Shown here piece by piece: positions 1 to 7,253 of a stretch of DNA of 21,846 nt. Under the pieces are notes generated by a model, which saw only the letters and a list, made by a program, of their open reading frames with translations, was not told where the DNA came from and did no database searches. Within the stretch, counting starts at the first letter, position 1, and each line of letters begins with the position of its first letter. The DNA is taken from positions 1 through 21,846 of the forward strand of contig CAMCFD010000017.1 in the NCBI GenBank assembly GCA_945874115.1, written 5' to 3'. A program made the position numbers and the translations under genes. The stretch is from Rickettsia typhi (lineage in GTDB: Bacteria; Pseudomonadota; Alphaproteobacteria; Rickettsiales; UBA1997).

Positions 1-76
1 GCCAATACAAAAGGACAAAATAAGCCACCGCGCCCACGCTTTTGAACGGTTTCTAAATTGGCTAATCACTCAATAA
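1..76 (+). CDS. rdgB: RdgB/HAM1 XTP/dITP diphosphatase, C-terminal end only (partial)
   Basis: The frame starting at base 2 is open from the window edge and stops with TAA at 74-76, three bases before ybeY. Its 24 codons read PIQKDKISHRAHAFERF followed by LNWLITQ. The KxxISHRAxAF pattern is the usual C-terminus of RdgB/HAM1 pyrophosphatases, which hydrolyse non-canonical purine NTPs (ITP, XTP) to keep them out of DNA and RNA. Only the tail is visible, so the catalytic part cannot be judged. The tight spacing suggests cotranscription with ybeY. The assignment rests on one short motif but that motif is distinctive. Confidence 0.75.
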   Translation, partial: PIQKDKISHRAHAFERFLNWLITQ

Positions 77-79
77 TTT

Positions 80-607
80 ATGACGCAAAAACAGATTATT
101 ATTGATGTTCAAATCAAAAGCAAAGTCTGGAAAAATATCAAAAACATCAAGAATTTTGTCGATAAAACTTGTAAAAATTTGATTTTAGAAACCGAGTTAA
201 AAAAATTTTTGACCGGAAAAAAAAGCCTTGAAATGACCGTTTCTCTAGTTTGCGACGCCCAAATCAAAAAAATAAATCAAGAATTTCGCGCTAAAAATAA
301 AGCAACCGACGTTTTGTCATTTCCATTTCTTGACGAAAAATTAATTCGCAAAAATGGTTTGCAAAATACGATAAAAAATCAGCAAATTTTAATTTTGGGC
401 GATATCGTTCTAAGCCTTGAAAAAAGCCGCTCTGAGTCAATGAAATCAGAAAAAACATTTCATAATCACTTGACTCATCTTTTGCTTCATTCTATTCTAC
501 ATCTAATTGGATTTGATCACGAAAATAAAAAAGACGCAAAAATTATGGAAGAATTAGAAATAAAAATTTTGCGAAAATTCAACATTGAAAACCCTTATAA
601 AGCTTAG
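80..607 (+). CDS. ybeY: Endoribonuclease YbeY (rRNA maturation factor)
   Basis: A 175-residue protein of the UPF0054/YbeY family, a zinc-dependent endoribonuclease acting in 16S rRNA 3' maturation and 70S ribosome quality control. The family's HxxxHxxGxxH zinc site is present as HSILHLIGFDH, with H137, H141 and H147 as ligands. The upstream conserved stretch ATDVLSFPF (residues 75-83) and the LGDI segment (107-110) also fit. Length is normal. The ATG at 80 follows the rdgB stop by three bases, and the stop lies three bases before the next gene, so this is one compact transcription unit. Residues 12-50 are lysine-rich, as expected for an AT-rich genome. Confidence 0.93.
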   Translation: MTQKQIIIDVQIKSKVWKNIKNIKNFVDKTCKNLILETELKKFLTGKKSLEMTVSLVCDAQIKKINQEFRAKNKATDVLSFPFLDEKLIRKNGLQNTIKNQQILILGDIVLSLEKSRSESMKSEKTFHNHLTHLLLHSILHLIGFDHENKKDAKIMEELEIKILRKFNIENPYKA

Positions 608-610
608 AAG

Positions 611-847
611 ATGCTGATTTTGACCAATATTGCGATAATTATCTCAACAATTCTAATTTCGATAAAATATTTTGTAAGCACAAATTCTTACGAAAGAATT
701 ATCTCGTTTTATTTACTTTTTTTAAGCCTGACGCTTTTAATTATCATCAATTCTATCATCGACTTTAACACGATTTTAGACGTTGCCATAATTTTATTTT
801 TACTTGGATTTACCGCGATTTTATTCTTAACAAAACGCAAAAAATGA
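611..847 (+). CDS. mnhF: MnhF/MrpF-like cation/proton antiporter subunit F
   Basis: A 78-residue, almost wholly hydrophobic protein with about three membrane segments (roughly residues 3-19, 31-50 and 53-73). The order of features fits MrpF/MnhF/PhaF: a charged ER pair after the first helix (YERIISF), a second helix, then LDVAIILFLLGF, which resembles the conserved LDVALVLALLSF of the family. In Mrp antiporters this small subunit helps assemble the multi-subunit Na+/H+ exchanger. The gene overlaps the next one by four bases (ATGA at 844-847), indicating translational coupling. The large MrpA/D-type subunits are not in the window. Family assignment comes from pattern memory of a short protein, so moderate confidence. 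Confidence 0.7.
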   Translation: MLILTNIAIIISTILISIKYFVSTNSYERIISFYLLFLSLTLLIIINSIIDFNTILDVAIILFLLGFTAILFLTKRKK

Positions 848-1149
848 TTATTTTAGCTTGGCTATTAATGTTTTTGGGATGCTTTTTGCTGCTTTTTTCA
901 GCGATCGCATTTTTGCGCGCCAAAGATATTTTTGTGATGATGCAGCCGCTTAAAATCATTAATTTCTACGCGATTTCGCTGATTTTATTAGCCCTTTTGA
1001 TCGAAAAATTCTCGATGATATTCTTCGCGAAAATTTTATTTATTATTGTTTTGAATATAATTACGACGAATTTTTTATATCACTTTATTTTGAAAAATGC
1101 GAATAAAGATAAGATTGTGCCAGATGCTGATTTTAAGGATAGATTATAG
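844..1149 (+). CDS. mnhG: MnhG/MrpG-like cation/proton antiporter subunit G
   Basis: A 101-residue membrane protein with three helices (about 3-23, 38-57 and 61-83) and a polar C-terminal tail. The segment FLRAKDIFVMMQPLKIINFY matches the MnhG/PhaG pattern (LLRxPDxYxRLHAxxKxxT) after the first helix, followed by a helix like GxxLxLLGLAL. The partner subunit F gene overlaps it by four bases, and F-G adjacency is the usual order of Mrp operons. The rest of the antiporter is missing here, so the pair may be a split operon. The gene converges with atpC, the two stops being only 13 bases apart. Confidence 0.72.
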   Translation: MIILAWLLMFLGCFLLLFSAIAFLRAKDIFVMMQPLKIINFYAISLILLALLIEKFSMIFFAKILFIIVLNIITTNFLYHFILKNANKDKIVPDADFKDRL

Positions 1150-1162
1150 CGCGAAGCGTGTT

Positions 1163-1411
1163 TTAAGCGTCGACAAGAACAACTAGTTTTTTACCATCAA
1201 ACATTTCAACTGTGCCGCTTTTAACTGCAATTTCTTTTATAACTTTATCTGCGTCATCAAACACCGAAATATTGCCTTCTTTAAGCTCGCCAACAAGAGA
1301 TTCGTGGCCTTTCATAAAGCCTATATCACCCGAAACAACAGGCACGACAACTTGATGTGCTTGACCCTGAAACAAAAAACCCTCAATCGAAATTATTTCA
1401 ACATTAAGCAT
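1163..1411 (-). CDS. atpC: F1 ATP synthase epsilon subunit, short form without the C-terminal helical domain
   Basis: The beta-sandwich domain of the epsilon subunit is recognisable from MLNVEIISIEG, through VVVPVVSGDIGFMKGHESLV, to a final KLVVLVDA. Epsilon links gamma to the c-ring and, through its C-terminal helical hairpin, can inhibit ATP hydrolysis. Here the protein ends at about 82 residues, right after the sandwich, whereas usual epsilons have 110-140. The helical domain is therefore absent. I chose the ATG at 1411; the frame continues upstream to a TTG at 1432, but that codon lies in a hairpin and adds residues the family lacks. The gene lies 88 bases downstream of atpD with two hairpins between. 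Confidence 0.88.
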   Translation of the reverse strand: MLNVEIISIEGFLFQGQAHQVVVPVVSGDIGFMKGHESLVGELKEGNISVFDDADKVIKEIAVKSGTVEMFDGKKLVVLVDA

Positions 1412-1431
1412 AATATATTTTAAAAACTGCA

Positions 1432-1464
1432 AAAAGTCTGCGCTTAAATTTCACACAGACTTTT
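1432..1464 (-). terminator. Hairpin with T-tract between atpD and atpC (possible attenuating terminator)
   Basis: The arms AAAAGTCTG (1432-1440) and CAGACTTTT (1456-1464) are perfectly complementary over nine pairs around a 15-base loop. Read on the minus strand, the 3' arm ends in five T residues. It lies after atpD and just before the atpC start, so it would act on transcription entering atpC. The stem is weak (three G-C pairs), so partial termination or an RNA-processing role are both possible. Confidence 0.45.
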
Positions 1465-1482
1465 CGCTTTTATGAATGAACA

Positions 1483-1506
1483 AAACTAAACTTTGAAGCT
1501 TAGTTT
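1483..1506 (-). other. Hairpin overlapping the atpD stop codon
   Basis: AAACTAAAC (1483-1491) pairs with GCTTAGTTT (1498-1506) around a six-base loop. As minus-strand RNA this gives eight Watson-Crick pairs and one G-U pair. The stop codon of atpD (1500-1502) is inside the stem. It may be a weak terminator or an mRNA 3'-end stabiliser, and it is the first of two successive hairpins before atpC. Confidence 0.4.
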
Positions 1507-2954
1507 TTTAACAATTTTGCACCTTTTTCAATAGCTTCTTCTATTGATCCAACCATATAAAACGCGGCTTCTGGAAGATAATCGTATTTTCCTTCGCAAA
1601 TCGCTTTAAAGCTCGAGATTGTATCTTTTAACGCAACCAATTTTCCTGGAGAACCAGTGAAAACTTCGGCAACGTGGAAAGGTTGTGACAAGAAACGCTG
1701 AATCTTACGAGCGCGCGCCACAGTAAGCTTGTCTTCTTCAGAAAGCTCGTCCATACCAAGAATTGCAATGATGTCTTGCAATGATTTATAAGCTTGCAAA
1801 ACGCGCTGAACTTCACGCGCAGTTTGATAATGTTCGTCGCCAACGATTCTTGGGTCAAGAATGCGCGAAGTAGAGTCAAGCGGGTCAACCGCAGGATAAA
1901 TCCCCATTTCAGCAATTTGACGAGAAAGAACTGTTGTTGCGTCCAAATGCGCAAAAGATGTAGCTGGAGCCGGATCTGTCAAGTCATCAGCAGGAACATA
2001 AATCGCTTGAACTGAAGTGATTGAACCATTTTTAGTCGAAGTAATTCGCTCTTGCATCAAGCCCATTTCGGTCGCAAGAGTTGGCTGATAACCAACCGCA
2101 GATGGGATTCGACCCAAAAGCGCAGAAACTTCAGAACCAGCTTGAGTGAAGCGGAAAATATTATCGACGAAGAAAAGCACGTCGCGATTTTCTTTATCAC
2201 GGAAATATTCAGCTTGAGAAAGGCCAGTCAAAGCCACGCGAGCACGGGCTCCAGGTGGTTCGTTCATTTGTCCGTAAACAAGCGCAACTTTTGAATTTTC
2301 TGGGTTTTTAATGTCGATAACGCCAGAATCAATCATTTCGTGATAAAGGTCGTTTCCTTCGCGGGTTCTTTCACCAACGCCGGCAAACACTGAATAACCG
2401 CTGTGAGCTTTTGCAACGTTGTTGATTAATTCCATAATCAAAACTGTTTTACCAACACCAGCACCGCCAAACAAGCCGATCTTTCCACCTTTTGAATAAG
2501 GGGCAAGCAAATCGATAACTTTAATTCCTGTAACCAAAATTTCGGTTTCTGTCGCTTGATCAACCAGCTCTGGAGCCGGAGCGTGAATTGATTGTAAGAT
2601 TTTCGAATTAATCGGGCCTTTTTCGTCAATTGGCTCACCGATAACGTTCATGATTCGACCCAAAGTTGCAGCCCCAACCGGAACCGAAATTGGCGCGCCA
2701 CTGTCAATAACTTCAGCGCCACGAGTCAATCCATCTGTAGAATCCATCGCGATTGCACGAACTGTTTTTTCACCGATATGAAGAGCTACTTCAAGCACTA
2801 ATTTTTTGCCATTATTTTCGCAAGTAAGGGCGTTGTAAATCGCCGGCAATTCTTCAGAATTTTCAAATTCTACGTCGACTACGGCCGAGATGATTTGAGA
2901 GATTCTTCCAACTGATCTGTGAGCGCTGTTTTTTTGCGCAATATTTTCTGTCAT
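1500..2954 (-). CDS. atpD: F1 ATP synthase beta subunit
   Basis: The catalytic beta subunit of F1Fo ATP synthase (484 residues, slightly long because of a polar N-terminal extension of about 12 residues). The Walker A loop GGAGVGKT is at 163-170, the catalytic glutamate region GVGERTREG at 192-200 (E195), and the Walker B strand LFFVD at 260-264. Downstream come ALLGRIPSAVGYQPTLATE and the DELSEED-type motif DELSEED near 395. All catalytic features are intact. The usual atpH-A-G genes do not precede it; mrdA lies upstream instead, and a good sigma-70-type promoter sits directly in front. Only atpC follows. Confidence 0.97.
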   Translation of the reverse strand: MTENIAQKNSAHRSVGRISQIISAVVDVEFENSEELPAIYNALTCENNGKKLVLEVALHIGEKTVRAIAMDSTDGLTRGAEVIDSGAPISVPVGAATLGRIMNVIGEPIDEKGPINSKILQSIHAPAPELVDQATETEILVTGIKVIDLLAPYSKGGKIGLFGGAGVGKTVLIMELINNVAKAHSGYSVFAGVGERTREGNDLYHEMIDSGVIDIKNPENSKVALVYGQMNEPPGARARVALTGLSQAEYFRDKENRDVLFFVDNIFRFTQAGSEVSALLGRIPSAVGYQPTLATEMGLMQERITSTKNGSITSVQAIYVPADDLTDPAPATSFAHLDATTVLSRQIAEMGIYPAVDPLDSTSRILDPRIVGDEHYQTAREVQRVLQAYKSLQDIIAILGMDELSEEDKLTVARARKIQRFLSQPFHVAEVFTGSPGKLVALKDTISSFKAICEGKYDYLPEAAFYMVGSIEEAIEKGAKLLKN

Positions 2955-2992
2955 AAAAAATTAAAAAATAAATAAATGTTAACAAGCCAGAA

Positions 2993-3020
2993 ATTATAAA
3001 GAAAAAAAATTAAATTTCAA
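2993..3020 (-). promoter_or_regulatory. Sigma-70-type promoter of atpDC
   Basis: On the minus strand TTGAAA (3015-3020) and TATAAT (2993-2998) are separated by 16 bases of very AT-rich spacer. The predicted start is about 30 bases upstream of the atpD ATG at 2954. The rest of the 236-base gap between mrdA and atpD shows no gene and no convincing terminator, so read-through from mrdA remains possible. Confidence 0.6.
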
Positions 3021-3190
3021 GCGAAAAATAAATCCTTGCGCTGATTTTCTTTAAAACCAGCCTTAATCGGAGAAGGTTAATCTTTAAAATCATTGCAAAA
3101 AAGGCGCAAAAACAGAGTCTTGTTTAAGAAAATATTAACTTATTTGTGATGATTTTATGCCAAAGTTTTTCGCTTAAACGATCGCCAAAT

Positions 3191-5026
3191 CTAGCTTGAA
3201 GGACTTATCGCCATCAAGCCGCCTTGCAGCAATTTTTGCGCCTCAAGCAAAACATCGCGACCAATTGGTGCCGCGGCCGAAGAGCCACTTTTTCCGTGTT
3301 CGACCACGACCGAAATTGCATATTTTGGCTCAGAAACTGGCGCATATCCGACGAAAATCGCGTGATTTTGGTTGGTGTCTCGCAACATTTCGGCCCTACT
3401 CATTTGGTCTTCGCGCTTCGAAATAACTTGCGAAGTACCTGTTTTTCCAGCCATCTCAAAGCCTTTTTCGGTGATTCTGCGATAATATGATGTTCCTTCT
3501 GGGTCATTTACAACGCGCCTCATGCCCTCTAAAATCAGGTCTAGATGAGCTTTGTTGACCAAAGACTTGCCTTTCAATTCGTCAAATTGTTTGCGAACTT
3601 TTTGGTTATTGACTAAATATGGCTTGATCGGAATTCCGCCATTGGCAAGGCGCGCGGTAATCAACGCCATTTGCAGAGGAGTCGCCAAAACAAAACCTTG
3701 TCCAATCGCCGAATTTAGCGTGTCGCCACCAACCCAAGGCTGATGAAAAACTTTGCGCTTCCACTCTTCTGACGGAACATTTCCGGTTCTTGCGCCATAT
3801 AAACTTATATCGAGTTTTTCGCCATAGCCAAATCTGTGCGCCACGTCAGTGATTGGCTGCATGCCGATTTGACTTGCGACATTATAAAAATAAACGTTGC
3901 ATGAATGTGCGATGGCGCCAACCATATCAAGCGATCCGTGGCCTTTATCTTCCCAGCAGTGAAAACGTCTTCGACCAAGTTGGAAATATCCGGGGCAATA
4001 GAAAGTTTTCTTCGGGTCAATTCCCTTTTCAAGCGCGGCAAGCGCCGTCATCAGCTTAAAAGTTGACCCCGGTGGATAAATCGCCGAAAGCGGCTTATTG
4101 TTGAGCGGAAGCTTCCAATTTTTACTGAGCTCGTTCCAATATTCATGCGAGATTCCTTCGACGAAATTGTTGGCGTCAAAAGCCGGAGCAGAAACATAAG
4201 ATAAAATTTCGCCAGTTTTTACATCCATCACAACAACCGATGCGGCAAGGCCTTCAACCCTTTTTGTTACGAATTTTTGCAAGTCTAAATCGATAGTAAG
4301 GCGCAAAGTCGGACCTTCAGTTTGTTCGCGCACAGAAATCGTGCGAACTGGTCGCTCAAGGGCGTTCACCTCAACATATTTCACGCCATATTTTCCGCGT
4401 AAAATTTTATCGAAACTTTTTTCAATGCCGGTTTTTCCAATTCTAAAGGCGGGCATCGCAAACAGAGCTTTCTCGTCCTTCTCAACCTCTCTCTCGCTTG
4501 GAACAGAAACATAGCCAAGAAAATGTGCGGTTTCGTAAGGAAAAGGATATCGGCGCAAAACTTCGCTTTCAATTGACGTTCCAGGAAGTCTGTATGAATT
4601 GAGCTCGATGCGCGCCACATCGTCCCACGAAAGGCTGTTAATCAACGAAATCATCGTGCGCCTTTTAGCATTTTTAACCCGCGCAAGTAACACATTTTTG
4701 TCGCTTTCGCTAAAATTTAAAATTTCGGTTAAATTATGCACCAATTTCTCGACGTCCCTTTTGTCTTCAAGGTATAAATATAGGCGATAATTTTGCACAT
4801 TTTGCGTCAAAGCTCGACCTTTGCGATCGATGATAATTCCGCGCCCCGCAGGCTTAATCATCGGCTTAATGCTGTTAGAATTCGACTGAATTGTATATTG
4901 TTTATGCTTGAAAATTTGCAAATAAGCAAGGCGCAAAACGAGGATTAACGACAAAGCCCCTTGGGCGCCGCTAACAAAGAAAGTACGACGGTTAAAAACT
5001 TTATTTTTACGAATGTCGCGCAGCAT
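3191..5026 (-). CDS. mrdA: Penicillin-binding protein 2 (peptidoglycan transpeptidase of the elongasome)
   Basis: A class B high-molecular-weight PBP of 611 residues. One N-terminal membrane anchor lies at about 16-36, followed by the PBP dimer domain with the conserved GRGIIIDRKG at 61-70. In the transpeptidase domain the nucleophile motif is S321-TFK (in YPPGSTFKLMTALAALE), the SxN motif is S375-C-N, and the KTG motif is K528-T-G (AGKTGTSQV). It cross-links side-wall peptidoglycan in the periplasm together with RodA and the Mre proteins. The ATG directly abuts the mreD stop, so translation is probably coupled. rodA, which often follows, is replaced here by atpD. Confidence 0.95.
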   Translation of the reverse strand: MLRDIRKNKVFNRRTFFVSGAQGALSLILVLRLAYLQIFKHKQYTIQSNSNSIKPMIKPAGRGIIIDRKGRALTQNVQNYRLYLYLEDKRDVEKLVHNLTEILNFSESDKNVLLARVKNAKRRTMISLINSLSWDDVARIELNSYRLPGTSIESEVLRRYPFPYETAHFLGYVSVPSEREVEKDEKALFAMPAFRIGKTGIEKSFDKILRGKYGVKYVEVNALERPVRTISVREQTEGPTLRLTIDLDLQKFVTKRVEGLAASVVVMDVKTGEILSYVSAPAFDANNFVEGISHEYWNELSKNWKLPLNNKPLSAIYPPGSTFKLMTALAALEKGIDPKKTFYCPGYFQLGRRRFHCWEDKGHGSLDMVGAIAHSCNVYFYNVASQIGMQPITDVAHRFGYGEKLDISLYGARTGNVPSEEWKRKVFHQPWVGGDTLNSAIGQGFVLATPLQMALITARLANGGIPIKPYLVNNQKVRKQFDELKGKSLVNKAHLDLILEGMRRVVNDPEGTSYYRRITEKGFEMAGKTGTSQVISKREDQMSRAEMLRDTNQNHAIFVGYAPVSEPKYAISVVVEHGKSGSSAAAPIGRDVLLEAQKLLQGGLMAISPSS

Positions 5027-5530
5027 CTAATATTTTTCTTCGATAAATTTTTGATTCAAATAATCACAAACTTTGTGCATGACAACATAAAATATTGATG
5101 ACAAAATAAACTGAATTGCAATGATCAAAATAGAATAGAAAGCACCGTTATATAAAGACAAAATCGCCCATTTCATGAATAAAAAACAAAATAAAAACGA
5201 GATGAATTGATAGAGAATTTGGCGAAAATCTTGCCTGATAACCAATCTTTGATTAGCAACCACAAAAAGCTGGATTAATAAAATATAAATTAATGGCGTG
5301 AGACCAAGCGGATTGCCGTTTAGTGCATCATTCAAAAACCCCAAAAAGAACACAAACCACAGGCCAAAAGCTTGGCGAAATATCGCGAAATAAAACACAA
5401 TCATAACGTCAAAAAGCGGCATAGTTTTTGAAAGCCCAGCAATTTTAATGTCTAAAATATTGAACATGACGAACAAAACTGCAATCAGATGAAGAATGAC
5501 CTTGCTCGATGACGATTTTTTAACAAACAT
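5027..5530 (-). CDS. mreD: Rod shape-determining protein MreD
   Basis: A 167-residue inner-membrane protein with about five hydrophobic segments, starting near residue 11. The stretch FRQAFGLWFVFFLGFLNDALNGNPLGLTPLIY carries the MreD hallmark, an aspartate after a helix (LGFLNDAL) followed by a Gly-Leu-rich turn. MreD works with MreB, MreC, PBP2 and RodA in cell-wall elongation. It is directly followed by mrdA with no intervening base, the typical order, which supports the call. mreB and mreC, which normally precede it, are not here; the upstream neighbour is the terminator of the polyamine block. Sequence conservation in this family is low, so context carries weight. Confidence 0.88.
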   Translation of the reverse strand: MFVKKSSSSKVILHLIAVLFVMFNILDIKIAGLSKTMPLFDVMIVFYFAIFRQAFGLWFVFFLGFLNDALNGNPLGLTPLIYILLIQLFVVANQRLVIRQDFRQILYQFISFLFCFLFMKWAILSLYNGAFYSILIIAIQFILSSIFYVVMHKVCDYLNQKFIEEKY

Positions 5531-5586
5531 TTTTTTAGATTTTACTTTTTTTAGCGGCCAAAATATTTATAGAATTGTAAGTCGAT

Positions 5587-5615
5587 TTTATAAAAAGTAA
5601 ATGATTTTTGCGCAA
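5587..5615 (-). promoter_or_regulatory. Candidate promoter of mreD-mrdA
   Basis: On the minus strand TTGCGC (5610-5615) and TATAAA (5587-5592) are 17 bases apart, about 60 bases upstream of the mreD ATG. A second, overlapping TTTACT-16-TACAAT arrangement is also possible just downstream. It lies between a strong terminator and mreD, where a promoter is needed. Confidence 0.4.
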
Positions 5616-5666
5616 TTTTTTTAAAATAAATTGTACACGATTTTTGACACTAAAAAAATCGGGCAC

Positions 5667-5702
5667 AAAAAAAAGCCCAACTCAATTATCTCAAGTTGGG
5701 CC
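5667..5702 (-). terminator. Intrinsic terminator after the deoxyhypusine-synthase-like gene
   Basis: The arms GCCCAACT (5675-5682) and AGTTGGGC (5694-5701) form a perfect eight-pair stem with an 11-base loop. On the minus strand it is followed by eight T residues (5667-5674). It lies about 27 bases after the stop codon at 5729 and ends the polyamine transcription unit. Confidence 0.9.
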
Positions 5703-5728
5703 TTTAATTTATCGCGGGAAAAATTAAT

Positions 5729-6751
5729 TTATTTGTCGAACATTTTTGCAAAATTTCTTCTTTTTCTTTTCTTCCAGAATCCTCTGTGATAAGCGTCAGA
5801 AGCCAAAAGCGGGATAACTGATGTAGCTTCAGCAAAAACCATTTGCTCGTAAGCCGTGTCGACTTTGCCCCAAGAACAAGCTTCTTTCAAAGTTGAGCTT
5901 GAGCAAGCGCCATCACGAGAATCAGCAACTGTAATTTGCACCGCATATTTGTGCATATCAACTTCTTCGCCCAAAATTTCGGCGCAAACAACTGTGTCTT
6001 GCACGAAATTTTTTGGCACACCGCCACCAACCATCAACAAGCCTGTGGTTCCGGCTTTGATTTTAATGTCAGTCAATTCTTTGAAATCGGCAATTGAGTC
6101 GATTGTCATGTATTTTTTCGGATTTTTCACTTGATGTAAAACTAGTCCGAAGCCAGCAGATGAATCGGTGAAAGCTGGGCAGAAAATTGGAACGCCATGA
6201 TCATAAGCAAGCTCGATCAAAGACTCTTCTTTTTTCTTGTGTTTCTTCAAATATTTTCCCATTTCTTTGATAAACTCACGAGAAGAATAAGCGCGCGGCT
6301 CTAAGCTGTTCGCAATTTGAAAAATAATATTATCGCATTTCTGCAAATTTTCTTCATCGATATAAGTATCATAAATTCTGTCGATATAATTATCGCGCAA
6401 AAATTTATCATCAATAAATGGCGTGCCTTGATAATGCTTGAAGCCCAAGGCCTCGAAGAAATCCATATCAACGATTGAAGCGCCAGTCGCAACGATTGCG
6501 TCAATCATGTTATATTTTATCATGTCGGCATAAACTTTCATGCAACCACCAGCAGAGGTTGATCCCGCTAAAGTTAAAATGTTTGAGCAAGAATTATCTT
6601 TTAACATCATATTGAAAATCTGCGTCGCACGCGCCAAATCACGCGATGTAAACGACATATTGTCCATTTGATCAATAATCACACGCGAGTCAAAACTCGT
6701 GATGTCGATATGTTTAACTTGTCTTTTTAGCAATTCTTTTTTCGTAACCAT
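5729..6751 (-). CDS. Deoxyhypusine-synthase-family protein, probably homospermidine synthase-like
   Basis: A 340-residue member of the deoxyhypusine synthase fold. Visible family segments are LTLAGSTSAGG (59-69), the NAD-binding-like KYNMIDAIVATGAS (79-92), a YDHGVPIFCPAFTDSS stretch (183-198), LLMVGGGVPKNF (238-249) and the active-site segment EACSWGK, with K296 at the position of the catalytic lysine. In eukaryotes and archaea the enzyme modifies eIF5A; bacteria lack that substrate. Bacterial homologues known as SpeY make homospermidine by aminobutyl transfer. An ornithine decarboxylase gene two genes upstream would supply putrescine, which supports a polyamine role. Substrate is inferred, not shown. 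A strong terminator follows. Confidence 0.85.
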   Translation of the reverse strand: MVTKKELLKRQVKHIDITSFDSRVIIDQMDNMSFTSRDLARATQIFNMMLKDNSCSNILTLAGSTSAGGCMKVYADMIKYNMIDAIVATGASIVDMDFFEALGFKHYQGTPFIDDKFLRDNYIDRIYDTYIDEENLQKCDNIIFQIANSLEPRAYSSREFIKEMGKYLKKHKKKEESLIELAYDHGVPIFCPAFTDSSAGFGLVLHQVKNPKKYMTIDSIADFKELTDIKIKAGTTGLLMVGGGVPKNFVQDTVVCAEILGEEVDMHKYAVQITVADSRDGACSSSTLKEACSWGKVDTAYEQMVFAEATSVIPLLASDAYHRGFWKKRKRRNFAKMFDK

Positions 6752-7028
6752 TTTTCTTAAATAAATAAATTAAAATAAATAACAAACCAATTTATAACAA
6801 AAATACCTGCAAAGCCACTATTTTCGGCATTTGTTTTAGGACATTTTTTTTATTTAGCAAGATAATTCTGTGATTTTAAAAATATCTTGAATTTATACAT
6901 CGGGGTTTCATAACATTTGCCACCAACAATTAAGCCTTTTAGACCAAAATTATGAAGCGTAAATGGTTTGGCAAATCGTATAACGCACAAACGAAGAATT
7001 CGCGCTGGTTTCGAGCCTTCTCAACATT
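6752..7028 (-). other. Non-coding gap between DUF1737 and the deoxyhypusine-synthase-like gene
   Basis: This stretch of 277 bases is very AT-rich and has no plausible gene. An ORF reads into it on the plus strand from 6952, but that is antisense to the DUF1737 gene. No clear terminator is visible. A minus-strand extended -10-like TGTTATAAA lies about 30-40 bases before the downstream start, without a good -35. Confidence 0.4.
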
Positions 7029-7244
7029 TTATTTTGCAACACCTTTCCATAAAACAGCTTGCGCCACAATAACATTTTTGCCGTTAAAAGTGCAAGAAGG
7101 CGAGCCATATAACTCATATCCGTCAAGCAGAGCCTTGCTAACTTTTTCGCAAAAACTTCGATCGTCGACGCCCGTCAACAAACGATAAACTGGCCGCCCG
7201 TCAGACAACAAACCGTCGCGGCCAATTGTAATATTATTCGTCAT
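7029..7244 (-). CDS. DUF1737 domain protein (unknown function)
   Basis: A 71-residue protein whose core, residues 20-66, fits the DUF1737 pattern: YRLLTGVDDRSFCEKVSKAL, then GYELYGSPSCTFNGK, then VIVAQAVLWK. It has no membrane segment or signal peptide and is small enough to be a single domain. No function is established for the family that I know of. The start follows the ornithine decarboxylase stop by nine bases, so the two are very probably one operon. A role near polyamine metabolism is suggested only by position. Confidence 0.8.
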   Translation of the reverse strand: MTNNITIGRDGLLSDGRPVYRLLTGVDDRSFCEKVSKALLDGYELYGSPSCTFNGKNVIVAQAVLWKGVAK

Positions 7245-7253
7245 TTATAAAGA

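Noticed and set aside
1141..1162. Bidirectional terminator between mnhG and atpC
   Set aside because: Only a three-pair CGC/GCG stem can be formed and no T-tract follows it.
1412..1432. Upstream TTG start for atpC
   Set aside because: It adds seven residues unlike the family N-terminus and begins in the base of a hairpin; the ATG at 1411 starts exactly at the family's usual MxxxVEI.
6952..7188. 78-residue plus-strand ORF opposite the DUF1737 gene
   Set aside because: It is antisense to a recognisable domain and has no family features of its own.
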